Of a stretch of 20,653 nt of DNA, positions 7,692 to 16,024 are shown one piece after another. The stretch's first letter is position 1; each line of letters starts with the position of its first letter. The notes beneath the pieces are model-generated. The model was given only the letters and a program-made list of their open reading frames with translations, had not been told where the DNA came from and made no database searches. Source of the stretch: Fimbriimonadaceae bacterium (GTDB lineage: Bacteria > Armatimonadota > Fimbriimonadia > Fimbriimonadales > Fimbriimonadaceae); contig JAIBBE010000003.1 of NCBI GenBank assembly GCA_019694835.1, positions 1 to 20,653 on the forward strand. Reading direction: 5' to 3'. A program made the translations under genes and the position numbers.

Positions 7692-8913
7692 GAGTGGCCT
7701 CCTCTTTCATCAACCGCCGCGCGATCGGTGCCATCAGCAGGAAGAACAAAAAATCCCCGCAAGCGAGGCTCCACGATATGCCCGGCGCACCCAGGGCGCG
7801 TCCCGTTGTGGCCATGAGCACCACCGCAATTAAACCGCTGACGGCGGCCGACCGCAGCACCACATCGGTGCGGTTAGCAACCACCAGCACATTTCGGGTG
7901 AGCGGCGTGGAGACGGAAACAAAGAAGAAGGCAACGGCGTAGCCGCCGCAGATTGTGTGAGACGGTGCGACATCGTTACCGAACATCAGACGCCCTACGG
8001 TCGGACCGAGCGAAGCGATCCCACCCGCGCCAACTAGCCCTAGGGCAACGTGCAGCCGGAGGGCCACGATGTGGCCCGACAGCCTGGATTTCGCAGTCTT
8101 ACTGCTAAGTACCCATTCCTGCAGCGCGTTGGCCAAACTGCTGACGGTATAAAGGGCATAGCGGTACAGACGGTCGGTACTGGCGAGCGCCGGGGAGCCG
8201 GCCAACGACAGCGCCTGCGCGACTGGAAGGGGCGCTGACGAGTACGCGGCACCAACTAAGGACAACGCCGCACCACGCACGCGTTCAGAAGGCGTAAGCG
8301 TGCTCAGTGTATGTATCTCAGCCGGCAGCCAGCTGCCGAATTGTCGCCGATGAAACCGTGTCAAGGTAGTGCTTAGGAGGATCAAGAGAGCTAGAGGATA
8401 GATCCAGACTTTGCCCGTGAGCAGGATCGCTATGGCCGACAATAGTGCGGCGGAGAGCCGCGGCAGCACATCGTAGGCGGTGATCCACGCCGGTCGGCCT
8501 GATCCGACCGCATACCAGTTCATCGTGAAGCCGGACCACGAGGCAGAGACGCAGAAGAGCGCGTGAGTCACCGGCATGGAGCCGTGGCTTACGACCACAC
8601 CGAAGCAGGCGCATAAAGGCAGAATCACGGCACCCAACTTCAGTCGAGAACCGACTGATGCGCGGTAAATCGCCTGGCGCTCTAGGTCGGTCCCCGCAGC
8701 CGCATGTGCCTGGCCATTCACCCCCCATCCGGCGAGAATCACCAGGCCAGCAAATTGGCCCACCGACTGACAGGTGAGTAACGAGGCCCAGTCGCCTGGG
8801 CTAACGGCTCGCGCGATGACGGGAAGCACGAGTAACGGAGAAACTGCGGCTAGCAGCGAGAGGCCGCCGAAGGCCGAAAGCCGACGTGGCAAGGATGATC
8901 TTGAGCGCTTCAC
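7675..8913 (-). CDS. Wzx-like lipid-linked oligosaccharide flippase
   Basis: This 412-residue protein consists largely of hydrophobic helices separated by short basic loops, about twelve in all, with a basic N-terminus (MKRSRSSLPRRL). Length and pattern fit the MOP superfamily of polysaccharide exporters, which flip undecaprenyl-pyrophosphate-linked repeat units across the membrane. Wzx sequences diverge strongly, so the call rests on topology, length and neighbours. It starts with GTG at 8913, one base after the stop codon of the upstream GT4 gene, and ends inside the start of the polymerase gene, so the three genes are tightly coupled. The internal sequence is Ala/Leu/Val-rich with no soluble domain. 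Confidence 0.78.
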   Translation of the reverse strand: MKRSRSSLPRRLSAFGGLSLLAAVSPLLVLPVIARAVSPGDWASLLTCQSVGQFAGLVILAGWGVNGQAHAAAGTDLERQAIYRASVGSRLKLGAVILPLCACFGVVVSHGSMPVTHALFCVSASWSGFTMNWYAVGSGRPAWITAYDVLPRLSAALLSAIAILLTGKVWIYPLALLILLSTTLTRFHRRQFGSWLPAEIHTLSTLTPSERVRGAALSLVGAAYSSAPLPVAQALSLAGSPALASTDRLYRYALYTVSSLANALQEWVLSSKTAKSRLSGHIVALRLHVALGLVGAGGIASLGPTVGRLMFGNDVAPSHTICGGYAVAFFFVSVSTPLTRNVLVVANRTDVVLRSAAVSGLIAVVLMATTGRALGAPGISWSLACGDFLFFLLMAPIARRLMKEEATHGFDE

Positions 8914-8914
8914 T

Positions 8915-9967
8915 TCATGAACCGAACAGAACTGCCTCGAACCGATCCGCAGCGGACCGAAGGCTCAAGTCTTCCGCGCGCGAAAGCCCTTTGGCGGCAA
9001 CGTCCGACAGCTTCTGGCGAGAGTTGAGGAGTGCTGTTGTTGCTTCCCCGATTGCCCGGGCATTCCCGCGACGGACGATCACTGCGGCATCCCCGGCAAA
9101 CGATGGCACACCGCCGTTATCCGTGCTGACCACAGCAGCGCCACACGCCATCGCCTCCAGCGCAGGGAGTCCGAAGCCCTCCCAATCGCTTGCGCACACG
9201 AATACCTGCGCTTCCTGGTAAAGCTGTCGGAGGGCACGCGGCTCCGGATTCTGAAAGTGGGAGACGTTCGGGTGAAGGCCCGCTGGCCTGGGACAGGCGC
9301 CAAAAGTCTGCAGCTGCGTGGTTGGCTCGTCGGTGGCTATTGCTTTGAACGCGTCGACTATAAGGTCGGTCCTTTTGAATGCCTGGTCCGACACCATGGC
9401 GAGGACGCTGCGAGGTCTTGAGTCGATCGCTCTGCCGGGAATGAAATGATCGGTATCAACCCCGTTCTCGACGAGGGTGGCCGGCAATCCATGCTTGTCG
9501 GCGATGGACTTCAGCCATCCGGAGACGACGACGCGAGTGAGCGGGTAGCGCCAAGTTTCCAGCACCGCGTCAGGCGGCATGGTGAAGTCCTCGAAATGCT
9601 GGATCAGATAAACGCCGCGTGTACGAGGCCCAGTCAGGCGGTGGACTAGGTCTGCAGTGCCCACGGATGTGGCGACAACCACGTCGCTGACGGGCACGTG
9701 GTGTTCGTCAGCGACGGCGAAATTGCGCACTTGGACTTCTGGAGCGAGCCTTGCCCAGGCGGGCCGATACCGCCGCTGCAGCGCGTACCGAGTCTCGGTG
9801 ACGGCTCGGTGCCTGTATGAAGTTGGTTTCAGGTGACTCATGCGCATGTGAATGACGCTTACTGCATGGTTTCGTGCGACAAGGTCGTTGGCGTACTGGT
9901 AGACGACCTTGTACCCGCCCACTGGCCGAGGGGCGATTCCCGGCAGGATGAAAGTCACTGCTGACAT
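8915..9967 (-). CDS. GT4-family glycosyltransferase
   Basis: From the ATG at 9967 this is a 350-residue GT-B retaining glycosyltransferase. The N-terminal acceptor domain opens with VTFILPGIAPRPVGGYKVVY, where the Gly-rich loop is typical. The donor domain contains VENGVDTDHFIPG, then CASDWEGFGLPALEAMACGA with the family's E-x7-E spacing, and VVSTDNGGVPSF. It should transfer a sugar from a nucleotide donor to the growing lipid-linked repeat at the cytoplasmic face; donor and linkage cannot be read from sequence. A longer reading frame starts at 10012, but its first 15 residues (ACTPFAGGWRRGG) look non-native and overlap the GT2 gene. The start at 9967 overlaps the GT2 stop codon by only 13 nt. 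Confidence 0.88.
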   Translation of the reverse strand: MSAVTFILPGIAPRPVGGYKVVYQYANDLVARNHAVSVIHMRMSHLKPTSYRHRAVTETRYALQRRYRPAWARLAPEVQVRNFAVADEHHVPVSDVVVATSVGTADLVHRLTGPRTRGVYLIQHFEDFTMPPDAVLETWRYPLTRVVVSGWLKSIADKHGLPATLVENGVDTDHFIPGRAIDSRPRSVLAMVSDQAFKRTDLIVDAFKAIATDEPTTQLQTFGACPRPAGLHPNVSHFQNPEPRALRQLYQEAQVFVCASDWEGFGLPALEAMACGAAVVSTDNGGVPSFAGDAAVIVRRGNARAIGEATTALLNSRQKLSDVAAKGLSRAEDLSLRSAADRFEAVLFGS

Positions 9968-10932
9968 GTTGCCGCCACGTCGCCAACCACCGGCGAACGG
10001 GGTGCAGGCCACACTAGTGACAGCACCGCCTCCCGGAGGATGTGGGGCAGACCGACTTCAGGGCAGCGTCGCCGCAGGGCTTTCGCCAGCCTGAGACTGG
10101 TGACGACTCGCCGAAGGCCCGTGGCGCTATACGCCTCTGTAAGAGGTGCGAGATCCGGACATATATATGCGGTGGCTCCGAGAGCATTCGAACGGTTCGA
10201 TTGCCTACGCGTGAGGTGCCGAACCGTTCCGGCCCTGCCCAGATGGAGAATGCGGTGTCGCCGTTGAGGGCCAACGATGTTTCCTGCGTGCACTCGGTAG
10301 GACCCAAGCTGGTCTTTGATCATCGCCACTCCTCCGTTGCGGCACGCGGCCGCCACGAGCCATGGTTCGTAGTACCGAAGTGTCGGCGGAAGTTCGCGGC
10401 CCCATTCGGCAATACTGCGTCGGGCGACAATGGTGTGCCCCAACACCGGATTTCGGAAGACGCTGACTAGCGGGTCGGTCCCCTCTAAGGCGGGCAGGCG
10501 ACGCGATCTGAAATAGCTGTGATCGGTTACCACACCGTGCTCGTCGCAGAGGCGAACGTCGCTATAAACCAATGCCGCACGAGTTGTTTCGAGGTGAGCG
10601 ATCGATCGGGCCAACTTGTCCGGATCCCAAAGATCGTCTTGGTCCGACATCGCAAAATAGGGCGTCTCGACAAAACTGAGGAGACGGGCAACTGCCGCGG
10701 ACAAGCCGGCGTTCGGTCGACGCTCAGCGAGAGTGATCCGTCCGTCCTGCGCCGCGAGATCGGTCGCCAGCGCGAAAGAAGCGTCAGTGGATCCGTCATC
10801 GAGGATGACAAGCCGAAGATCGACGCCCTGCTGCGCGAGAATGGTCGCGACTTGTCGCTGCAAGTAGCGCTGCCCGTTGAAGACTGGCATAAGCACCGTC
10901 ACCTCAGGCAGACCCGACTCGGCTTCGCTCAT
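9955..10932 (-). CDS. GT2-family glycosyltransferase, rhamnosyltransferase-like
   Basis: This 325-residue GT-A enzyme opens with VTVLMPVFNGQRYLQRQV, has ILDDGSTDAS for nucleotide binding, and AMSDQDDLWDPDKL with the DxD-type metal site (about residues 95-98). A late LGSYRVHAGNIVG resembles rhamnosyltransferases of the RgpB/RfbN kind. Inverting transfer of one sugar, possibly rhamnose, onto the repeat unit is the expected role; the donor is inferred only from similarity in memory. The ATG at 10932 has GAAGG 6 nt upstream, but that site is caught in a hairpin (10935-10951). The C-terminal 60 residues are basic and could touch the membrane. The gene overlaps the next GT4 gene by 13 nt. Confidence 0.88.
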   Translation of the reverse strand: MSEAESGLPEVTVLMPVFNGQRYLQRQVATILAQQGVDLRLVILDDGSTDASFALATDLAAQDGRITLAERRPNAGLSAAVARLLSFVETPYFAMSDQDDLWDPDKLARSIAHLETTRAALVYSDVRLCDEHGVVTDHSYFRSRRLPALEGTDPLVSVFRNPVLGHTIVARRSIAEWGRELPPTLRYYEPWLVAAACRNGGVAMIKDQLGSYRVHAGNIVGPQRRHRILHLGRAGTVRHLTRRQSNRSNALGATAYICPDLAPLTEAYSATGLRRVVTSLRLAKALRRRCPEVGLPHILREAVLSLVWPAPRSPVVGDVAATCQQ

Positions 10933-10934
10933 AT

Positions 10935-10951
10935 CCGACCTTCGCGGTCGG
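10935..10951 (-). promoter_or_regulatory. hairpin covering the ribosome binding site of the GT2 gene
   Basis: In the mRNA sense the stem CCGACC/GGTCGG encloses the loop GCGAA and ends 2 nt before the AUG at 10932. The only Shine-Dalgarno, GAAGG, lies half in the loop and half in the 3' arm. The stem could lower translation or mark an mRNA processing point. Confidence 0.4.
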
Positions 10952-10992
10952 CTGTCAGACTATCTACAACTCGTAGGCAGGTACTGTCGCAG

Positions 10993-12084
10993 CTAGTTCT
11001 GCTCATATACGCCCCCCTTTATTGTGCGCCGCCAGATGATTCGGATAACGTCAGCGAAGAAGACGGGGCTTAGCATGTGCACTGCTTGGTTGAGGGTGGA
11101 CACGAACGAGGTTCGGTCGCGCTGCTTGGAAATGAACGCCCTCCAGAAGACCCTAGCGGGAAATGCATAGGGAAATGCGCCCAGCGCATCGAAGTTCCCG
11201 ACTCGAAGATGCTGATGACCGAGGGCCGTGAGCGCTCGTGCGATGCGCGGGTCATCAACTCCAAACTGTGCTGCGTCAATATCGCGTGTCAGTGCGAGAT
11301 TCACGGCGCACGCATACTCAACCTTCTGCTGCCGAGAAATCTCGACGAAATCGTCGAGGGCTCCTTGAGCCTCAATCAAATCCAGATAACGCTTAACAAG
11401 ATAGTAGCTTTCGATTGTGAAGGTTTTTTCTGGGAACACGTTATGAAACAGGATCGCCGTTAGTTCAGCATGAGGCTTGAGAACGGGCACCATATAGCCG
11501 TCAACCTCGACCTTCTCGGTTTGATCTCGCATGCGCTTTGGGTCAAGATAGATGAAGTAGTCGGTCGAAGGCGCCACATAACAGTCAATGTAATAAACAC
11601 CGCCTTTCTTTGTAGTGTCGGTGATGCCGTCTCCGCTTTCCTCGATAAGCATTGTTTGAAGAGGCGCTTCCTCCATCCATTTGAAACCCCCGTCGGCAGT
11701 TAGATAATTAATTAATTCTCCATGCCGACTAGCTTCGAAGGGGAACCAGTCGGTGTCGTTCGGTGTCGATGCGAACGGTTTGATCGATTTAAAGAGCACC
11801 CATTCATTTTCTGCAACCTCGTCGAGTCGACGGGAAAGCTTGGCCACGACTCGGTCGGTTGCTGCGCGCCGGTCCATGAGTGATTTGTGGAGTTCGATCG
11901 CTTTGGGTCCCAGGAAGACATCGCGGCGAATACACTCATCGAGAAAGAGCAGGCCAACCCGGCTCTTAAACGCAAATTCGGTCATTTCCTCAACCTGCTG
12001 AGGTTCAGGCGTGAACGTGCCGGCCCCAATAGGCCAGCCAATTGTTTGGAAGATAAGTCGCGACTTCTCCGCGTTGTCAAGCAC
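10993..12084 (-). CDS. nucleotidyltransferase-fold protein (PF14907-like)
   Basis: This 363-residue soluble protein resembles the uncharacterised nucleotidyltransferase family (NTP_transf_5) seen in many polysaccharide and some peptide gene clusters. The family pattern of a K-G segment followed by D-x-D appears as VLFKSIKPFASTPNDTDWF (96-114). The Gly of the usual G/S turn is Ser100, and D110 and D112 give the acidic pair. A further Asp in YYIDCYV (D167) could be the third catalytic carboxylate. The substrate of this family is unknown. The GTG start at 12084 has GGAG 6 nt upstream. It is separated by 120 nt from the kinase/GT4 fusion and 60 nt from the GT2 gene, looser spacing than elsewhere in the cluster. 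Base composition is low (28/60 G+C at 11761-11820). A phosphate- or nucleotide-linked glycan modification is a guess. Confidence 0.7.
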   Translation of the reverse strand: MLDNAEKSRLIFQTIGWPIGAGTFTPEPQQVEEMTEFAFKSRVGLLFLDECIRRDVFLGPKAIELHKSLMDRRAATDRVVAKLSRRLDEVAENEWVLFKSIKPFASTPNDTDWFPFEASRHGELINYLTADGGFKWMEEAPLQTMLIEESGDGITDTTKKGGVYYIDCYVAPSTDYFIYLDPKRMRDQTEKVEVDGYMVPVLKPHAELTAILFHNVFPEKTFTIESYYLVKRYLDLIEAQGALDDFVEISRQQKVEYACAVNLALTRDIDAAQFGVDDPRIARALTALGHQHLRVGNFDALGAFPYAFPARVFWRAFISKQRDRTSFVSTLNQAVHMLSPVFFADVIRIIWRRTIKGGVYEQN

Positions 12085-12106
12085 CTAGCACTCCCTGGCT
12101 CCTGGG

Positions 12107-12193
12107 CTCACAGTGTCTGCTGCCCGCTTCTTTAATCGCAATTCGAGAGCCGGCGCGCATGCACCGTCTCCATTGACCTGCCTGCACTGTGAG
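12107..12193. repeat. 9-bp inverted repeat spanning the intergenic gap
   Basis: CTCACAGTG (12107-12115) and CACTGTGAG (12185-12193) are perfect inverted copies with 69 nt between them, filling most of the gap between the nucleotidyltransferase and kinase/GT4 genes. They could form a long-range stem in the transcript or be ends of a tiny mobile remnant. Confidence 0.35.
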
Positions 12194-12204
12194 TTGCATC
12201 GCGA

Positions 12205-14094
12205 CTATCCTCCAACTCGGCGACTCAACGGCTGATAATTAGCCCCGCGACCGGCGCATGTGCCCAGCAGTTCGCGATAGACATCGTCTAGTTGCCCGTC
12301 AACCGCTTCAGGAGCTACAAGCTGAAGCGCCCGCGTTCGCGCCGCCAGGGCATACTCGGTTCTCGGGGACGTCTTTTGTGTCAATAGCCGAAGCAAGTGG
12401 TCGGACAGGCTAGCCGCGTCCCCCGGCGCGTACAGTACGCCGACCTCAGGAACATCAATCATCTCGGGCACGCCGCCCACGTCAGCCGCGACGGTTGCGG
12501 CGCCCGCAAGGAGGCTTTCGACGACGACACCTGGGAACGGATCAGGCTTTATAGAACAATGCACAGAAATATCCGCTGCCAGCAAGAGGTCGGGAATGTC
12601 TTTGCGCTCGCCGAGCCACTGGACACCCAGCCGTTCAGCCTCCGCCGCCACTTCCTGGACATATTCGGGAGAACCCCAATACCCCGAGCGGCCTTCAACA
12701 CCTCCTCCAACCAACACGAATGCATGCCGCTGACGAACCTCTTCTGGGAGCCTCATAACTGCCTCTAAGAAGACCCGCTGACCCTTCCACTCTTGTATAC
12801 GCCCGACCATGATCACGAGCCGTTCCCCCGGCATCAGCCCCGGCGGACGGGGCTGGTTGATGGAAACATCTCCGGGAAACTGCACCAAGACCGGATTCCC
12901 GAAATCATGAATGACGCGTAGCAGATCCCCTCGGATTCCCTGAGGATCGTATACGCGCCTGACAGCATCCGAGACGGGAATTATTTTATTAGAGATGCGC
13001 GGGAGGAGGCAGGAAAAAAATTTGCAAACTATACCGGTTCTTATCATACGGATGTGATAAGCGACTGGGATCCGACGAATACGCGCAGCTATCGCGGGTA
13101 GGAAGTCATACAGATCATTCACATGCACTATGTCCGGCTTTTCCCTGCCAAATAGGCGACAGAAGTAGGCCAGGGTGATTGGTCCTTTGACTGCTAATCG
13201 CAATAGACCTCCTACGCCAGCTGTCATTTGTGGGCGCACGACTGGTGTAAGGAAAACGGGCGTTCCCCTCTCCGCGTGAGCCCGAACGGCGGCCGTCGGC
13301 AACCGAAGACTCACAGCAGTGCGATACCCCTGTCCTTGCGAACGCATATGTTGCGCCATAGAAACTAAGACAAAGTCTGCTCCGCCAACGTCTTCGTTGT
13401 TCGCGTGGACGTAGTGCACATATGGCTTGGCCAGCGACGCGACCACGTAGTCTCGAAGCCACTCAGAGTTGTCACGGACGCGGAGCGTCCCATCGAGAAC
13501 CACGAAGCCGAAAGCTTCTGCTATTGCCTCGTAATACGAGAACCTGAGGCGCAAATATTCGATATCGGGGATATCGTCTTTCCGCTGCATGGAAATCTCA
13601 GGCTCAACTCGAAGAAAGACACGAACCTGCGGCAAGGTAAGCCTTGCGATCTGCCGTTGCAATAGCTCGACTGTTTCATCCGGCGAGAGCCCAAGGGTAA
13701 GACTTGCATTGACCATCACGTCGAATAGATATCTATCAGCGACGATTAGGTCACTCCGGCGATTTCGGAACAATTTGAACATCAGCTGAAGGCGGTAGTC
13801 GAGGAGCACCATGCCGAGATAGAGGCGCTTCGCCCACCGATAGCGGGTGACCATTGCCTGCTTCTGGGCCACGTCGCTTGCGGAGTTGGCCTCGACTGCG
13901 GTGTATTGCGCTGAAGTACCCTTGCGCCACCGCGCTCGCAGCACTTTACGTATAGGCGCCATGATGTAGCTCTCCGCTGCGAGCCACTCGCGGGACGCAG
14001 CGATATCCTGTTCCCGCAGCTGATCGACGAGGGCGGATGCCAACGTCGTCTTTCCACTGCCGTCGGTTCCCATGATGGTGACTATGCGTTGCAT
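12205..14094 (-). CDS. fusion of a thymidylate-kinase-like P-loop kinase and a GT4 glycosyltransferase
   Basis: This 629-residue two-domain protein joins a P-loop kinase to a glycosyltransferase. Residues 1 to about 215 form the kinase: Walker A GTDGSGKTT (9-17), the thymidylate-kinase-type DRY motif in LIVADRYLFD (116-125), and a basic lid region. Residues from about 225 form a GT-B glycosyltransferase: KPDIVHVNDLYDF, IMVGRIQEWKGQRVF (428-442, with R432 and K437 for donor phosphate), and DPFPGVVVESLLAGAATVAA (518-537, with the conserved Glu at 526). It may phosphorylate a sugar or glycan end and add a sugar in one polypeptide. The kinase substrate is unknown and need not be a nucleotide. The ATG at 14094 follows the upstream stop codon by 2 nt, with GGAGAAG as ribosome site. 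No internal stop or frameshift is seen. Confidence 0.85.
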   Translation of the reverse strand: MQRIVTIMGTDGSGKTTLASALVDQLREQDIAASREWLAAESYIMAPIRKVLRARWRKGTSAQYTAVEANSASDVAQKQAMVTRYRWAKRLYLGMVLLDYRLQLMFKLFRNRRSDLIVADRYLFDVMVNASLTLGLSPDETVELLQRQIARLTLPQVRVFLRVEPEISMQRKDDIPDIEYLRLRFSYYEAIAEAFGFVVLDGTLRVRDNSEWLRDYVVASLAKPYVHYVHANNEDVGGADFVLVSMAQHMRSQGQGYRTAVSLRLPTAAVRAHAERGTPVFLTPVVRPQMTAGVGGLLRLAVKGPITLAYFCRLFGREKPDIVHVNDLYDFLPAIAARIRRIPVAYHIRMIRTGIVCKFFSCLLPRISNKIIPVSDAVRRVYDPQGIRGDLLRVIHDFGNPVLVQFPGDVSINQPRPPGLMPGERLVIMVGRIQEWKGQRVFLEAVMRLPEEVRQRHAFVLVGGGVEGRSGYWGSPEYVQEVAAEAERLGVQWLGERKDIPDLLLAADISVHCSIKPDPFPGVVVESLLAGAATVAADVGGVPEMIDVPEVGVLYAPGDAASLSDHLLRLLTQKTSPRTEYALAARTRALQLVAPEAVDGQLDDVYRELLGTCAGRGANYQPLSRRVGG

Positions 14095-14096
14095 CG

Positions 14097-15071
14097 TTAC
14101 TTCTCCACCATTTGTAGGACCGCTTCCGCTGTCCGATCAGCATGCAAGTGATCAGGCAGTCCGTGTGGTTTGTTCCTTAGACCGGTGCCCGCAACAAGCG
14201 AGCGCAGAGATGACAAGAACTCGTCTCGGGTACCGAATGTAACACCGGGTAGACCGTCCAGTGCGCGTCTCAGTACTCCGAAATCCGTTGTTAGCACTGG
14301 TGTTTGATTTGCGATCGCTTCGAGCACACCGAGCGGAAGTTCAATCGCACCCGCGGATACCTGTTGCACGGGAAACACGTAGAGGTCCGCTGCCTTGTAC
14401 AAGCGATGGAGATTCGGTTCGAATGTGCGGCGCACCCGTACGCCGGCCGACTCGAGATCTTCCAGGACGCCAGCATCCGGCGGCAGTGCTGGGCTACCCT
14501 GCACCACGACTTCTATCTGGTCTGCCAGGAGCCGTTTGGCATCAGCCAGCACATCGAGTCCGCGATTGCGCTTCAAGTGGCCGACGTGGAGAAGCACTGG
14601 GCGTCCAGTTGCGGTCAAGTCTGGCCAAGGGTCGCTCCCACCGTCTGTCGATGTAACTCTGGCTGGATCAATTCCAATGAACTGCTCAATAAACTCCGCG
14701 TCTCGCGCGACGGCTTCAAGATCCTCACGGCGCCTATTGCACAGGACGGAATGAGCCGTCTTTCGACCCTTGAGCAAGCGAGGCACTGCGGCGAGGTCTG
14801 GACGGGAGGCGACCCATATTATTCGGGAACGAAACAAGATGCGTATCAACCAGGAGAAGGCAACGACACCGCGTCCTGGCCCGTGCGTAAACAACACAAT
14901 ATCGGGTTGGTTTATTGCGAGAGATACGAACGACCTTGGAAGTTTCCGAGGCTCTATTACACGCACCGTGTGTCCGGCTAGCCTCAGGGCATCCACCAGT
15001 GTCTTGGAGACCACCTGCATGCCTTCGCTGGGCTCGTCACGATACTCCGAGACTGCGACTATGTTTACCAA
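14097..15071 (-). CDS. GT4-like glycosyltransferase
   Basis: From the TTG at 15071 this is a 324-residue GT-B type enzyme. The N-terminal half begins VNIVAVSEYRDEPSEGMQVV, with an acceptor-side Gly. The donor half has VLLHVGHLKRNRGLDVLADA, then DLYVFPVQQ and IELPLGVLEAIANQTPVLTT, which holds the E-x6-E type acidic pair. It is expected to add one sugar to the lipid-linked unit. The reading frame extends to an ATG at 15167, but that would overlap the HAD gene by 88 nt and add an Arg-rich, unrelated-looking stretch. The TTG has AGGTGAG just upstream, overlapping the HAD stop codon, and leaves an 8-nt gap. Its place right after the phosphoribosyltransferase/HAD pair makes it a candidate partner of that module. 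Confidence 0.82.
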   Translation of the reverse strand: MVNIVAVSEYRDEPSEGMQVVSKTLVDALRLAGHTVRVIEPRKLPRSFVSLAINQPDIVLFTHGPGRGVVAFSWLIRILFRSRIIWVASRPDLAAVPRLLKGRKTAHSVLCNRRREDLEAVARDAEFIEQFIGIDPARVTSTDGGSDPWPDLTATGRPVLLHVGHLKRNRGLDVLADAKRLLADQIEVVVQGSPALPPDAGVLEDLESAGVRVRRTFEPNLHRLYKAADLYVFPVQQVSAGAIELPLGVLEAIANQTPVLTTDFGVLRRALDGLPGVTFGTRDEFLSSLRSLVAGTGLRNKPHGLPDHLHADRTAEAVLQMVEK

Positions 15072-15079
15072 TCTCTCAC

Positions 15080-16024
15080 CTAGTGATAGACGCCGAGATA
15101 ATCGCGGACGATCAGCCGGCGTGCAGCGACGGATAAGCGATCCCGGGCGGAAGGCGGACGCGGACAATCTACCCGCAAGGCAGCATCCGAAAGGCTGCAG
15201 CCAGGGAGTATGCGATCCCAGCTACCGTCCGTGCGGTACAGCAAGGCGTAACGATGTTTGCTCAGGACGGTCTTGACCTCCCATATGTCGCATGGCCCCC
15301 AAGGGCGGTCATTGATCCACAGCCACATACCGCCCGTCTCGTGAGCACTCACGGGATCGATTTGCTCGGCTACGGTCCCAGCGGGCAAGCCGCCAACCAA
15401 GGCTGCGGCATCAGACGGCGCAGCCTGAATAACCACACGAGACGCCATTCGGAGAAGAGGCAAGTCATCCGAATGGTCGGAGATCACAGCGATTTCGGAG
15501 ATTGTGCTCCCAGCTAGGTCCGCTGCCCAAGCCCTGCAGGCCGCCGCCTTTCGAGCACCTATCAACTCATTCCAGTTTTCCGGATCCTGTACGCCTGGAC
15601 TTGCGAGGCAGGCATCGAAGCCCAGTGCTTCAGCGAACGGGCGTGCATAGCAATCGGGCGCCGCTGTAGCCAAGACTGACAGCCATCCTTCGTTGCGATA
15701 TGCCAGCACTCTCGTCAAGACAGGGCGAGATACTGTGCGCTGCATCATCGCCAATGTGCGCGCTATTATGGCTCTTTGGCGGTCGGCGCTCGCTCCTGCG
15801 AATGCCTGAAGCATGGCCTGCTTCATCCGACTGCGGCCGTTGCGGCGGCTCATCATGCGGGCCGAGGCGGCTCGAAACAACGCGAGACGCAGTCGCGGTC
15901 CGCCCTCGGTCCATAGTGACCACAGAAAGAGGTGAAAAGAGTTGTCAAGCACTAGGGTGCCGTCCAAGTCTACGAAAACTACCTTCCGGACGGCGTCAGG
16001 ACCCACGGGGCGCCTTGTAGTCAA
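15080..16024 (-). CDS. HAD-superfamily phosphatase
   Basis: This 314-residue cytoplasmic hydrolase has all four HAD motifs. Motif I is VVFVDLDGTLV with nucleophile D19 and acid/base D21. Motif II is Thr120 in SVLATAAPD. Motif III is a Lys near 159. Motif IV is ISDHSDDLPLL with D183, D186 and D187. A helical cap lies between motifs I and II, as in SerB-type phosphatases. The final 100 residues (about 213-314) form a Trp-rich extension not typical of SerB. The start overlaps the phosphoribosyltransferase gene by 29 nt, so the two products are probably made together. The favoured role, by inference, is removal of the 5-phosphate left after phosphoribosyl transfer onto a glycan, giving ribofuranose. 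Phosphoserine phosphatase is less likely in this setting. Confidence 0.85.
   Translation of the reverse strand: MTTRRPVGPDAVRKVVFVDLDGTLVLDNSFHLFLWSLWTEGGPRLRLALFRAASARMMSRRNGRSRMKQAMLQAFAGASADRQRAIIARTLAMMQRTVSRPVLTRVLAYRNEGWLSVLATAAPDCYARPFAEALGFDACLASPGVQDPENWNELIGARKAAACRAWAADLAGSTISEIAVISDHSDDLPLLRMASRVVIQAAPSDAAALVGGLPAGTVAEQIDPVSAHETGGMWLWINDRPWGPCDIWEVKTVLSKHRYALLYRTDGSWDRILPGCSLSDAALRVDCPRPPSARDRLSVAARRLIVRDYLGVYH

Noticed and set aside
10519..11073. 184-codon plus-strand frame opposite the GT2 gene
   Set aside because: It lies opposite clear GT2 motifs and crosses the intergenic hairpin; no domain is recognisable.
13014..13023. Run of seven A then TTT within the kinase/GT4 fusion, considered as a frameshift or phase-variation site
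   Set aside because: The run is not in the codon register of a canonical slippery heptamer, and the frame continues normally into conserved GT motifs on both sides.
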